Of a stretch of DNA of 64,000 bases, positions 47,261-57,152 are shown piece by piece (the first letter of the stretch is position 1; the number at the start of each line of letters is the position of its first letter). The notes under the pieces are model-generated. The model had not been told where the DNA came from and ran no database searches. It saw only the letters and a program-made list of their open reading frames with translations. This DNA is from Albugo candida (taxonomy: Eukaryota > Oomycota > Peronosporomycetes > Albuginales), in assembly GCA_040437565.1 (NCBI GenBank), contig JBDOQK010000018.1, forward strand, positions 62,001 to 126,000. Direction: 5' to 3'. Made by a program: the position numbers and the translations under genes.

Positions 47261-48037
47261 ATGAAGCTTTTTGTGTTTATGATCGCCGCTACATGCCGCA
47301 ACTCAAACGCTCAAAACACCATGCCTCAGCCGCCCAATGTCCGAGCAACGCCGTCTGGAACACCCGGCATGCAGCCTGCAGGAGGTCAAGGATCACCTGG
47401 GATGCCGACGGCAGGATTTCCACCACCATCGAGCATGCACCCTGGGCAGTCCGGAATGCCTCAAGGAGGAATGCCACCTCGGAACCAACCCGGAATGATG
47501 GGTGGGGGACAGCAAATGGGTGGGGGGCAGCAAATGGGTGGGTCTCCCTGTGATTTCACGGGTCCAATTCAAAGCGAAATTCAAACTTGCGAGTCGACTA
47601 CTCATCTTCAATTGTCACCAAGTCCGCAAAATGTCGATGCGAAAGCGCTACCAAGTATTTGCAGCAAGTGTCCAGGATTGATTAAATTTGTTGCGGGTCC
47701 AACATTCAAAGATTGCACAATCATGAACGGCATGTCACTTAAACAAACGCTCAGTCCAGCAGTATGCTCACAAGCAACCACAGCTGGAGGGAGCAGTGAA
47801 TTTGGAACGAACGGTGGTGGTGTCAATGATATGGATGCCGGTGGAGAACGCAGTGGACCTTCAGCGGGAACGACAACCGATTCAACTGAAGACGAAAAAA
47901 TGAGCGAAGGCCCATCGTCGGCAACGCAAAATTCGCTCGATCCCAAAAAGTCGCAACGAAGTGCAGCACACACGTCTGTTGGATCGGTCGCTCTTATCAC
48001 TGCTTCAATCGTCGCCATTACTGCAGCTGCTTTTTGA
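47261..48037 (+). CDS. Elicitin-like secreted protein with GPI-type tail
   Basis: An unspliced 258-residue frame. A signal peptide (MKLFVFMIAATCRNSNAQ) leads into a Pro/Gly/Met/Gln-rich repeat region of about 75 residues, including GMMGGGQQMGGGQQMGG. Six cysteines follow between residues 97 and 169, spaced as in elicitins: SPCDF, QTCES, SICSKCPGLI, KDCTI, AVCSQ. The close third and fourth cysteines and the hydrophobic stretch between the fourth and fifth match the oomycete sterol-binding fold. A Ser/Thr/Gly-rich stalk and a C-terminal hydrophobic tail (VGSVALITASIVAITAAAF) suggest a GPI anchor. Elicitins bind sterols and can trigger plant defence. The unusual part is the repeat placed before the elicitin domain; most elicitin-like proteins carry their low-complexity part after it. 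Confidence 0.75.
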   Translation: MKLFVFMIAATCRNSNAQNTMPQPPNVRATPSGTPGMQPAGGQGSPGMPTAGFPPPSSMHPGQSGMPQGGMPPRNQPGMMGGGQQMGGGQQMGGSPCDFTGPIQSEIQTCESTTHLQLSPSPQNVDAKALPSICSKCPGLIKFVAGPTFKDCTIMNGMSLKQTLSPAVCSQATTAGGSSEFGTNGGGVNDMDAGGERSGPSAGTTTDSTEDEKMSEGPSSATQNSLDPKKSQRSAAHTSVGSVALITASIVAITAAAF

Positions 48038-48112
48038 TCAATTTCTTCCCATTTTTTTTCATTTTTTTCATTTTTCTGCAATATATGAAATTTTCCACGC
48101 ATGTGGTCATGC

Positions 48113-50353
48113 TCAAGTCTCCACATAGCCTCCGTACTTTGAGCAATATCCTTGAAAGTTTGTGCGCTCATTCGAGCAACTATCTGACGACGCAGCGCGA
48201 TATCGAACTCCAGAAAGTATATCTTGCTGGTCTTCAAATGCTTCCTTTGTTGTCGACATCGCATCCAGAGTTGCAAGTCTGGCCCGTTTCGGTGAGTCGC
48301 GAGGGGATTGACTTTTGTGTGAATTCGTTATCGAAGAACGCGGACTTAAGTTTTCCATTCTTCCATATCGCTGTTGTAGAGTCAGAATATTCGCTGGCGG
48401 TTCTTCATTACGATAGCTTCCCGACTGAGAGCTGCCACGTGACCGAATTGAAGTTCGCTCTGTAGGTGAAGCAAATTGGCTTGTACAAGGCTCATTCGGT
48501 GAAGCTAATGGCAGGTAAGGACGCCTGCTTGAGTTCGGAGACTCTTCTAGAACATCTGATGCAAACCCTTCAGCTTCTTCAGCGCTGTGATAACTTTGTA
48601 AGAAAGAGCGCCGGAGGTATCGGATGCGATTTTTTGTCTCAGTTGTGCCCTTCTTGTCTATCTTTGCATCCAAGCCTTCATGTGTTAGATTCAGCTCAGC
48701 GAAAATACCCGTCAGACTCATCACCAAAACCAAACTCGGCATCGTGAGCGGAGTGATCACAAAGAGTGCAAAAAAGGGGAACGAAAGCATAACAGCTAGC
48801 ACAAAAGTGGCGCTGGAGGGGTCCTTCAAAATAGGATAAATCTCCACCAAAGTGACCCAAACCAAGTAGAAAGCTTGCCCGATGGTCGCAATTTGAAACA
48901 AACGGAGCAAAAAGCGAGGAGAACGGAACCAAAACCGGGCATCGTGACAATGTAATTGACGATGACACAATGCGGACATTTGCATTCGTATTACTGAGCG
49001 TACACACAAAGCCACTGAACGGAATGAGGGTCGTGATGGAGGTCCCGATGACTGCCAAACTGTACTCAACCGTTTTTGTATGTCTTGTTTGCTAATTATC
49101 CGCAACCGATCATCGACAATTCCACGCAAAATGTGCAAAACTTTAAAGAAAATGACCAAATTAAGTGAGAAAAATAAACCTCCGATGCCCAAAATGATCC
49201 ATTTGTCTCCTTGCGGGTACGAGGACGGAGCCACACAAATCACTAATAAAATGAAAAACGCGCTGTAATGGAGATGCGAAATGTTATATAATAGATTCCG
49301 CATGCAAAGGACGTGATAATGTTCATAAGTCATTCCATTTGTTCTCTCAGATGTATTATTATTTTGACCATGACCGTCGCGTCGTACGGGTACTTCAAAA
49401 AGCCTTTCCATTTCGCTTGGATTCTTGTAAATGTAACCCGATCGATTCTGACAAATATTATACGCTAAAATCTCTAAACTTTTCCATAATTGCCACTGCT
49501 TCTTCACATTGAATCGGAAAAACCATCCTTCGCGCTTGTATCGATGGAGAAGAAGACTGTATGCACGGGAGCCGCCCACTAGATCGAATCCAGATGGTGG
49601 ACGAGGATGCACAGCAAGGATTGGATTTGCATTGCCAGAGCTTGTGGATGCAGAGTCGATAGTAACAGAGAAACTTTCCGGGTTACAGGGAGCAAATGAC
49701 TGGCGAAAAGGATTGGCGAGTGTGGCTGAGGCTTGATCCCTCATCTCGTCGGCGTTATACCCTGCGTCACGACCCTGTATCCTCCATAATACTCGAGGAA
49801 CAACAGTTCCGATGAATAATAAAAGCAAGACGATCAAAATGGAGTAAATCATTGTGAAAAATACAACGTAATGAAAAAACTCCACAAAGTGTAGCTGTTC
49901 GGTAGCTGTAAGATCATCAAATCGAAAGTCGAGACGAGTCATCAGGCCAGAAGTATTGAGAAAGAAAATTACCATGGAAATAAAACCCATCATCATAATT
50001 TCCTCAAATACGCGATTGACTATCTTTCGTAATTGAGGACAGTTTATTTTATGACGGAGGCATTCTACAAGTCGCTCGACACCAATCGATATTATGATAA
50101 TAACACCAACGAGGAAGATTGCAATCGGTAAATTACCGTTAAGACAATCTGTGTTACCGACACCCAAGAAAGACATTTTATTGTGACAAACAGTTTGTAT
50201 GGCATCATCTTCATCTGCTGCGAGTTGGAGAGGACGAATTTTGGATGCCGCACCTTCTATCTGACGACTGGAGAGATCCAAGGAATCGGTATCGATCGCG
50301 AGAGAACATACGTTGATTAAGAGTACATTGTAGAAGCAAAACATTAGCGACAT
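48113..50353 (-). CDS. MLO-like multi-span membrane protein
   Basis: An unspliced 746-residue frame. A signal-like N-terminus (SLMFCFYNVLLINVCSLAID) precedes an extracellular part with two Cys (TVCHNKMSF, NTDCLNGNL). Membrane spans follow: FLVGVIIIISIGVERLV, MMMGFISMVIFFLNTSG, VVFFTMIYSILIVLLLLFIG, FFILLVICVAPSSYP, GLFFSLNLVIFFKVLHI, LFQIATIGQAFYLVWVTLVE and FVLAVMLSFPFFALFVITPL. The block EEIMMMGFISMVIFFLN and the following FFHYVVFF resemble the ELMLLGFISLLL and helix-3 region of plant MLO proteins, and the seven-span layout with a long cytosolic loop and tail agrees. The C-terminal 150 residues are Ser/Arg-rich and disordered. The MLO link is family resemblance judged by eye. It is convergent with the elicitin-like gene (75 bases apart). 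Confidence 0.65.
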   Translation of the reverse strand: MSLMFCFYNVLLINVCSLAIDTDSLDLSSRQIEGAASKIRPLQLAADEDDAIQTVCHNKMSFLGVGNTDCLNGNLPIAIFLVGVIIIISIGVERLVECLRHKINCPQLRKIVNRVFEEIMMMGFISMVIFFLNTSGLMTRLDFRFDDLTATEQLHFVEFFHYVVFFTMIYSILIVLLLLFIGTVVPRVLWRIQGRDAGYNADEMRDQASATLANPFRQSFAPCNPESFSVTIDSASTSSGNANPILAVHPRPPSGFDLVGGSRAYSLLLHRYKREGWFFRFNVKKQWQLWKSLEILAYNICQNRSGYIYKNPSEMERLFEVPVRRDGHGQNNNTSERTNGMTYEHYHVLCMRNLLYNISHLHYSAFFILLVICVAPSSYPQGDKWIILGIGGLFFSLNLVIFFKVLHILRGIVDDRLRIISKQDIQKRLSTVWQSSGPPSRPSFRSVALCVRSVIRMQMSALCHRQLHCHDARFWFRSPRFLLRLFQIATIGQAFYLVWVTLVEIYPILKDPSSATFVLAVMLSFPFFALFVITPLTMPSLVLVMSLTGIFAELNLTHEGLDAKIDKKGTTETKNRIRYLRRSFLQSYHSAEEAEGFASDVLEESPNSSRRPYLPLASPNEPCTSQFASPTERTSIRSRGSSQSGSYRNEEPPANILTLQQRYGRMENLSPRSSITNSHKSQSPRDSPKRARLATLDAMSTTKEAFEDQQDILSGVRYRAASSDSCSNERTNFQGYCSKYGGYVET

Positions 50354-51000
50354 TCTTAAGTCGTTTACTAGACGAAAATTACAAGATGATCATTGAGGGA
50401 TCCTCCATGTAGAATCAGACGTGAGTAACGGCTCTTTATTTAGAATATAACTGTAACGCTCTGAAAAAAGCGGCTCATCGAGAAGGAATTCAGCAACACT
50501 TTTTGTCTTTGTATCTTCGTACCCTAATTCTGCTATTAGATTCAAAGCCATTCACGTGCAAGCATATACGCAGGTTGAATGTGCATCCTTTAAATCATAT
50601 GGGTTGTTAGACACAGCAAGAGTAGAATCAAACCAGCAAAAATGACCGGTGACGCAAACCGAGTTTCTAATAAAAACGCAATTACTCGATGATGCACGAT
50701 CGCAAGGTCAAACTGCCTTTCTAGCGACTTAGATTCATTCTCCCAAACTTGACTTCAGATTGACAGATATAAAGCGATAAATACGACACAATTAGCGGCT
50801 CCACAACATAGACGGTAAACGGTCGCTCCGCGTTATTCGCGAGTTATCGCAAACTTACTATGCACTCAACGATTTACGTTAAGGAATACTTGCCCGAGAT
50901 GAAAAGCTTCGAGTATATCAAATTGTACAGGAAACGTCTAGTACAATTTTCATGGATTCGGCATCTCGGCTTCCTAACACAGGCTCAGTCTATGAGCGCT

Positions 51001-51100
51001 NNNNNNNNNNNNNNNNNNNNNNNNNNNNNNNNNNNNNNNNNNNNNNNNNNNNNNNNNNNNNNNNNNNNNNNNNNNNNNNNNNNNNNNNNNNNNNNNNNNN
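51001..51100. other. Assembly gap, 100 N, with 1451-base repeated flank
   Basis: Bases 49550-51000 recur at 51101-52551. This is the largest contig overlap in the window and doubles the MLO-like 5' half and its upstream region. Confidence 0.97.
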
Positions 51101-51904
51101 AAGAAGACTGTATGCACGGGAGCCGCCCACTAGATCGAATCCAGATGGTGGACGAGGATGCACAGCAAGGATTGGATTTGCATTGCCAGAGCTTGTGGAT
51201 GCAGAGTCGATAGTAACAGAGAAACTTTCCGGGTTACAGGGAGCAAATGACTGGCGAAAAGGATTGGCGAGTGTGGCTGAGGCTTGATCCCTCATCTCGT
51301 CGGCGTTATACCCTGCGTCACGACCCTGTATCCTCCATAATACTCGAGGAACAACAGTTCCGATGAATAATAAAAGCAAGACGATCAAAATGGAGTAAAT
51401 CATTGTGAAAAATACAACGTAATGAAAAAACTCCACAAAGTGTAGCTGTTCGGTAGCTGTAAGATCATCAAATCGAAAGTCGAGACGAGTCATCAGGCCA
51501 GAAGTATTGAGAAAGAAAATTACCATGGAAATAAAACCCATCATCATAATTTCCTCAAATACGCGATTGACTATCTTTCGTAATTGAGGACAGTTTATTT
51601 TATGACGGAGGCATTCTACAAGTCGCTCGACACCAATCGATATTATGATAATAACACCAACGAGGAAGATTGCAATCGGTAAATTACCGTTAAGACAATC
51701 TGTGTTACCGACACCCAAGAAAGACATTTTATTGTGACAAACAGTTTGTATGGCATCATCTTCATCTGCTGCGAGTTGGAGAGGACGAATTTTGGATGCC
51801 GCACCTTCTATCTGACGACTGGAGAGATCCAAGGAATCGGTATCGATCGCGAGAGAACATACGTTGATTAAGAGTACATTGTAGAAGCAAAACATTAGCG
51901 ACAT
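51101..51904 (-). other. False second copy of the MLO-like 5' half
   Basis: This frame repeats the first 268 or so residues of the MLO-like protein and then runs into the gap. Because its right flank also repeats the region beyond 50353 at a constant offset of 1551, it is the same locus assembled twice and not a paralog or truncated gene. Confidence 0.93.
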
Positions 51905-52826
51905 TCTTAAGTCGTTTACTAGACGAAAATTACAAGATGATCATTGAGGGATCCTCCATGTAGAATCAGACGTGAGTAACGGCTCTTTATTTAGAATATA
52001 ACTGTAACGCTCTGAAAAAAGCGGCTCATCGAGAAGGAATTCAGCAACACTTTTTGTCTTTGTATCTTCGTACCCTAATTCTGCTATTAGATTCAAAGCC
52101 ATTCACGTGCAAGCATATACGCAGGTTGAATGTGCATCCTTTAAATCATATGGGTTGTTAGACACAGCAAGAGTAGAATCAAACCAGCAAAAATGACCGG
52201 TGACGCAAACCGAGTTTCTAATAAAAACGCAATTACTCGATGATGCACGATCGCAAGGTCAAACTGCCTTTCTAGCGACTTAGATTCATTCTCCCAAACT
52301 TGACTTCAGATTGACAGATATAAAGCGATAAATACGACACAATTAGCGGCTCCACAACATAGACGGTAAACGGTCGCTCCGCGTTATTCGCGAGTTATCG
52401 CAAACTTACTATGCACTCAACGATTTACGTTAAGGAATACTTGCCCGAGATGAAAAGCTTCGAGTATATCAAATTGTACAGGAAACGTCTAGTACAATTT
52501 TCATGGATTCGGCATCTCGGCTTCCTAACACAGGCTCAGTCTATGAGCGCTAGTATCGATACAAGCGCTTCTACTAATATAATGATTTTGGCCTACTGGC
52601 CAATGTATTGCATCTGCAAATTTGTGTGGCACATTTCTCTGTAGATATGTCTATCGACATATGTGCCACACGAATATGGAATGCATTCAAGAACTGATTG
52701 GCTCAAAGACTACTTTCTGTCTTTCACTTACCTACCCTCCTACCACTATGATGCAGCTCATATCGTGACAACCGACTTGATGTGAGAGCGTCACGTTCAT
52801 ACAACTTGAACTCTGACCGCGTCACA
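51905..52826. promoter_or_regulatory. Divergent region between MLO-like and 7TM-kinase genes
   Basis: About 920 bases separate the start codons of two divergent membrane-protein genes. A nested inverted repeat lies at 52624-52671. A 77-codon frame at 52411-52644 has no recognisable content. Confidence 0.45.
52624..52671. repeat. Nested inverted repeat
   Basis: GTGTGGCACAT (52624-52634) is the exact reverse complement of ATGTGCCACAC (52661-52671). Within the loop ATATGTC and GACATAT form a second perfect stem with the loop TATC; the two stems share two bases, so they may be alternative folds. It lies about 155 bases upstream of the kinase start. Confidence 0.8.
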
Positions 52827-55336
52827 ATGTCCCAAACAAGGCGATTCCTCAGTCCCGTACTGCCCGTGAGTCCATCTCCCTCATCGGAGGAATCACCTGA
52901 CGCAGCAGGATATCAATCGATGCCAAATGTGTTTGCAGAAGATAGGCGTGAGAATGTCCATTGTCGAATGACTGAGCCGTTTATCAAGCCACCATTTTTA
53001 CAGGCAACTCCTTTATTCAACGCACACAATTCGGGTTTAGAGAGTGCAAGTTCTTATAAAAGTGACCAGGACTCAAAGCACTCATTGAGGAGTCGTAATG
53101 ACACTCAACCAAGAAGCTTGATGCTTTCAAAGCAATGGCTTTCTTCTTTGTGGAATCGCCTGCGAAAGACATGGAATGCATATTCGCTTGGTCTCATTAT
53201 TGTCATCACACTCGCTGCACCCCCGATCGCGGTCGCTGTAGCGTATTCCTTCCAACGTCAAAAGCTTTATATTCACATTCATTGCGCCTATGAGGCGCCT
53301 CAATCACCCGTCATGCCAGTGAGTATACAATTTGGCGCCATGCTATTTATTCCCGTCGCCAATTACATCACCACATGCGCGATAAGCCTTGTCGTTGCGA
53401 TCATGTGCAGTAGCAGCCGGAAGCGCGTCATGAAAGCTGCTTCTTCGGGCCGAATTGTCAATTTAGGTACTCATCATTCGATCATGCAATCCTCAGAATT
53501 CTTACCTGAGCACTTTCTTTCCTAGCATCCACTTTCATGCTACCGTGTTATGAGCTCGTCTGGTACGCAATCGCATTCTTGGCAGCTGTCGGAGTCGTCA
53601 TATCTTGCTCTTCTTTTTCCATCCATCCACACCAAACTGACAAAGTAGTAAATCGACATCAAACCTTTTTTTGGTCTTCTTCTCTATCTCTCATTTGGTC
53701 ATCCCAATGGAAAACTCGCCACACAGTGCGTTGTGACTTGGGAAAATTACCAAGTTTTTGGATTTTGCAAATCTTACCGACACTTATGATGCAGCGATGT
53801 ATCTCTCGTCAGGCCGTACGACGAGCATTGGGATATCCTGTGTTTTGGGTCTCTGTGATTGTAGCGTGTCTTTACACTCCCGTACAGCCTTTCAAGTATG
53901 TGGCAGATGCTTTTTTCATTGGTTTCTATGGCTTTTTGATTGGTATTTACCTTTGGACGAAATTTGTGGTCAAAGTCCGTCCGACGTTTGATTTCTATTT
54001 TTTGCTTGGGACAATTGACGCGCTTTTGCAGTTGGTGCTTCAGATATGCGCAGTGACAGGGCTGATGCATTCCTGGAAAACGACGATACTAAGTTTGCGA
54101 AACATTTCTAGCTCGATTCATGCGCTAGTCATTGTTTCTCTACTGGTCTCGTTGAGAGAAGATACGCGATACTGGCTTGGAATCGATGAGAGTTTAGCCC
54201 CAGGAACGCTGTCACTTGTATCGAACGCCGAGAATCCTCACGGTGTCATCCATTCCCGACGAGAAAGAGCGCGATTTGTACGTGCGTGGATGCAAAAACT
54301 TTCAGAATATGGATACGTCACAAATTGTTCGACACAAACTTCAGTCTACAATGTCCATCAAATGATCGAAGAACATCGTAAAAATGTGATCGACTTTTCC
54401 ACACTTAAACTGGAAGGAATTATCGCTCAAGGTGCCACAGCAGTCGTCATGCGAGGAGTGATGCGAAATGCAATGCAATCTCAGTGCCGACAACAGCCAG
54501 AGACAAACTCAATGACTCGAATGTTCGACTCATCAAAGCCAAAAAGTCGACGGGTAGTGGCCATCGCATTAAAAGTGTACCTCTCTGTCCAAGGAACTGA
54601 CGATGAACTCTATCGCTTTTCACGAGAAACAGCATTAAATGGTCGATTATGTCACCCGAATATTGTTCACTTTTTGGGTCTTTGTGTGATTCCCCCGCTC
54701 ATATCACTCGTGTTTGAATATTGTGATGGTGGAAGTCTTGATCTGACGCTCAAGTCTACTGGAAAATATTGGAGTCTTTCTCAAAAGCTCAAAGCTTGGC
54801 TGGATGCTTGTCGAGCCGTCGCGTATCTTCACTCATTTTCCCCGCCATTGCTTCATCGTGATATTAAAACAGACAACTTCCTGCTGGACAAATACAGTGT
54901 CCTAAAACTCACTGACTTTGGTGAGGCAAATATTCTGCGGCCACGAAGTGACGGTACAATGACCATCACCGGGACAGTGGATTTCATGGCACCTGAGATG
55001 ATTCTGGGCGGTAAAACCGCACGATATGATACGGCTGTAGATATATACAGCCTAATGATCACTTTGTGGCAAATCCTTATGCCAGAACAGAGTCCATGGG
55101 GTAAGAAAACACATTTGGAAGTGTACAACGCTGTCTTAATGGGTGAGCGACCACCGGTTCATTCTTCAAAGATTTCTGACAAATGTGCACAGATCTTACG
55201 CGTTGGCTGGGCACCCGATCCAGCACAACGAGTCTCTGCGCGTAAGATTCTGCCTCTTGTCGAGCAATTGTGGCTCTTATCAATGCATCAGAAGCCTTTA
55301 AAACGGGCCAAACAACTTGAACCGCGTTCGTTTTGA
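52827..55336 (+). CDS. Seven-helix membrane protein fused to a TKL kinase
   Basis: Exons 52827-53466 and 53526-55336 (intron 59 nt) encode 816 residues; the ATG at 52827 is the first in frame. After a disordered Ser/Pro-rich start, seven hydrophobic segments are visible between about residues 110 and 420: LGLIIVITLAAPPIAVAVAY, FGAMLFIPVANYITTCAISL, YAIAFLAAVGVVIS, VFWVSVIVACLYTPV, AFFIGFYGFLIGIYLW, FYFLLGTIDALLQLVLQICA and HALVIVSLLVSL. A TKL-type kinase domain starts at about 509: IIAQGATAVVMRG loop, Lys in VVAIALKVY (about 563), HRDIKTDN (Asp about 659), DFGEA (677), GTVDFMAPEM and a typical C-lobe. All catalytic residues are present. The layout suggests a receptor kinase signalling from a serpentine membrane part, like the GPCR-fusion proteins known in oomycetes. 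The ligand is unknown. Confidence 0.87.
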
Positions 55337-57152
55337 TTGCATCGTTGACGGCAAATTCGTTTTATGGTTATGCGGTGTATTTTTCTCCTATTATATTACG
55401 AGGAGATGACGAGTTTGACCTCATCGCTTCGCACGTACAGTCTGAGAAGCTGTGGGTCTCTGCACTTGAAATTGTTGATTGCAGGAACGAGTCGATATGG
55501 GATGCGTATTTAGCACGTGGCATTATATACCTGGTGGTTGAAAAGGTACGAACGAGTATAGAGCTCAAATGAATAAACAGAAAGTTAACAGCCAGAAAGA
55601 TGTAAAAAATGTGCGACGCATAGCTCCATCACCCAAATTTTATACTTCAACCTCGTGTAGAACGACTGTAAAGTTGATCCGATTTCGAGGAAAAGACATC
55701 CGACGCACGAGAGAAAGCCTCGATATCTCAATAACAAAATTATCATACGGTACCGAATTTAAGAAAAAATTGGAAATAGTGTTACTAGAGCCCAAGTAGA
55801 CCAACACTGTTGCATATGAAATTTCTTGGAGCATGGAAAGGATCAATACATCAAAACACATTGATGAAACTCTTAGATGACGTATTTCCGTAATAATTCG
55901 ATTTCAGCATTGATGATATTTCTAGATGACGTTAACGTAATAAATCGATTTGGAGCGAGAAAACCTAGATAGGATGGGTTCAACTTGTCTTGTACACTAC
56001 TACCGACTACGGCTGAATTCTGATCTTTTGAGCTTGAAAGCCTGTTTTCTACACACATTTCCATTCTCTCTCTAACCAACCAAGCACACAAACAAATCCA
56101 CCAGATTCCACAAAAGTATCAACAGGGCGAAGCATTGCTTAGGAGAGAATTTCGTAGAAAAGCTCGCAACCTAAATAACAATTACCATCCGTTTTCGACA
56201 CGTGAATACTACTGCTCGGTTAGCAATGTANNNNNNNNNNNNNNNNNNNNNNNNNNNNNNNNNNNNNNNNNNNNNNNNNNNNNNNNNNNNNNNNNNNNNN
56301 NNNNNNNNNNNNNNNNNNNNNNNNNNNNNNAGATGACGAGTTTGACCTCATCGCTTCGCACGTACAGTCTGAGAAGCTGTGGGTCTCTGCACTTGAGATT
56401 GTTGATTGCAGGAACGAGTCGATATGGGATGCGTATTTAGCACGTGGCATTATATACCTGGTGGTTGAAAAGGTACGAACGAGTATAGAGCTCAAATGAA
56501 TAAACAGAAAGTTAACAGCCAGAAAGATGTAAAAAATGTGCGACGCATAGCTCCATCACCCAAATTTTATACTTCAACCTCGTGTAGAACGACTGTAAAG
56601 TTGATCCGATTTCGAGGAAAAGACATCCGACGCACGAGAGAAAGCCTCGATATCTCAATAACAAAATTATCATACGGTACCGAATTTAAGAAAAAATTGG
56701 AAATAGTGTTACTAGAGCCCAAGTAGACCAACACTGTTGCATATGAAATTTCTTGGAGCATGGAAAGGATCAATACATCAAAACACATTGATGAAACTCT
56801 TAGATGACGTATTTCCGTAATAATTCGATTTCAGCATTGATGATATTTCTAGATGACGTTAACGTAATAAATCGATTTGGAGCGAGAAAACCTAGATAGG
56901 ATGGGTTCAACTTGTCTTGTACACTACTACCGACTACGGCTGAATTCTGATCTTTTGAGCTTGAAAGCCTGTTTTCTACACACATTTCCATTCTCTCTCT
57001 AACCAACCAAGCACACAAACAAATCCACCAGATTCCACAAAAGTATCAACAGGGCGAAGCATTGCTTAGGAGAGAATTTCGTAGAAAAGCTCGCAACCTA
57101 AATAACAATTACCATCCGTTTTCGACACGTGAATACTACTGCTCGGTTAGCA
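55337..57152. other. Intergenic region inflated by a gap
   Basis: After removing the gap and its repeated flank, about 890 real bases remain between the kinase and the first GH3 gene. A basic 76-codon frame (55569-55799, MNKQKVNSQKDVKNVRR) and an antisense 66-codon frame (55368-55568) are open, but neither has a recognisable motif. Confidence 0.4.
56231..56330. other. Assembly gap, 100 N, with 827-base repeated flank
   Basis: Bases 55404-56230 recur at 56331-57157. At least one base differs (A at 55470, G at 56397), which points to two haplotypes rather than a simple overlap. Confidence 0.95.

Noticed and set aside
51101-51904. Second, truncated MLO-like gene
   Set aside because: Coding and flanking sequence match 49550-51000 at a constant offset across a 100-N gap, so it is the same locus assembled twice.
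55333-55572. 79-codon frame after the kinase
   Set aside because: It begins at TTG, has no usable ATG and no family resemblance.
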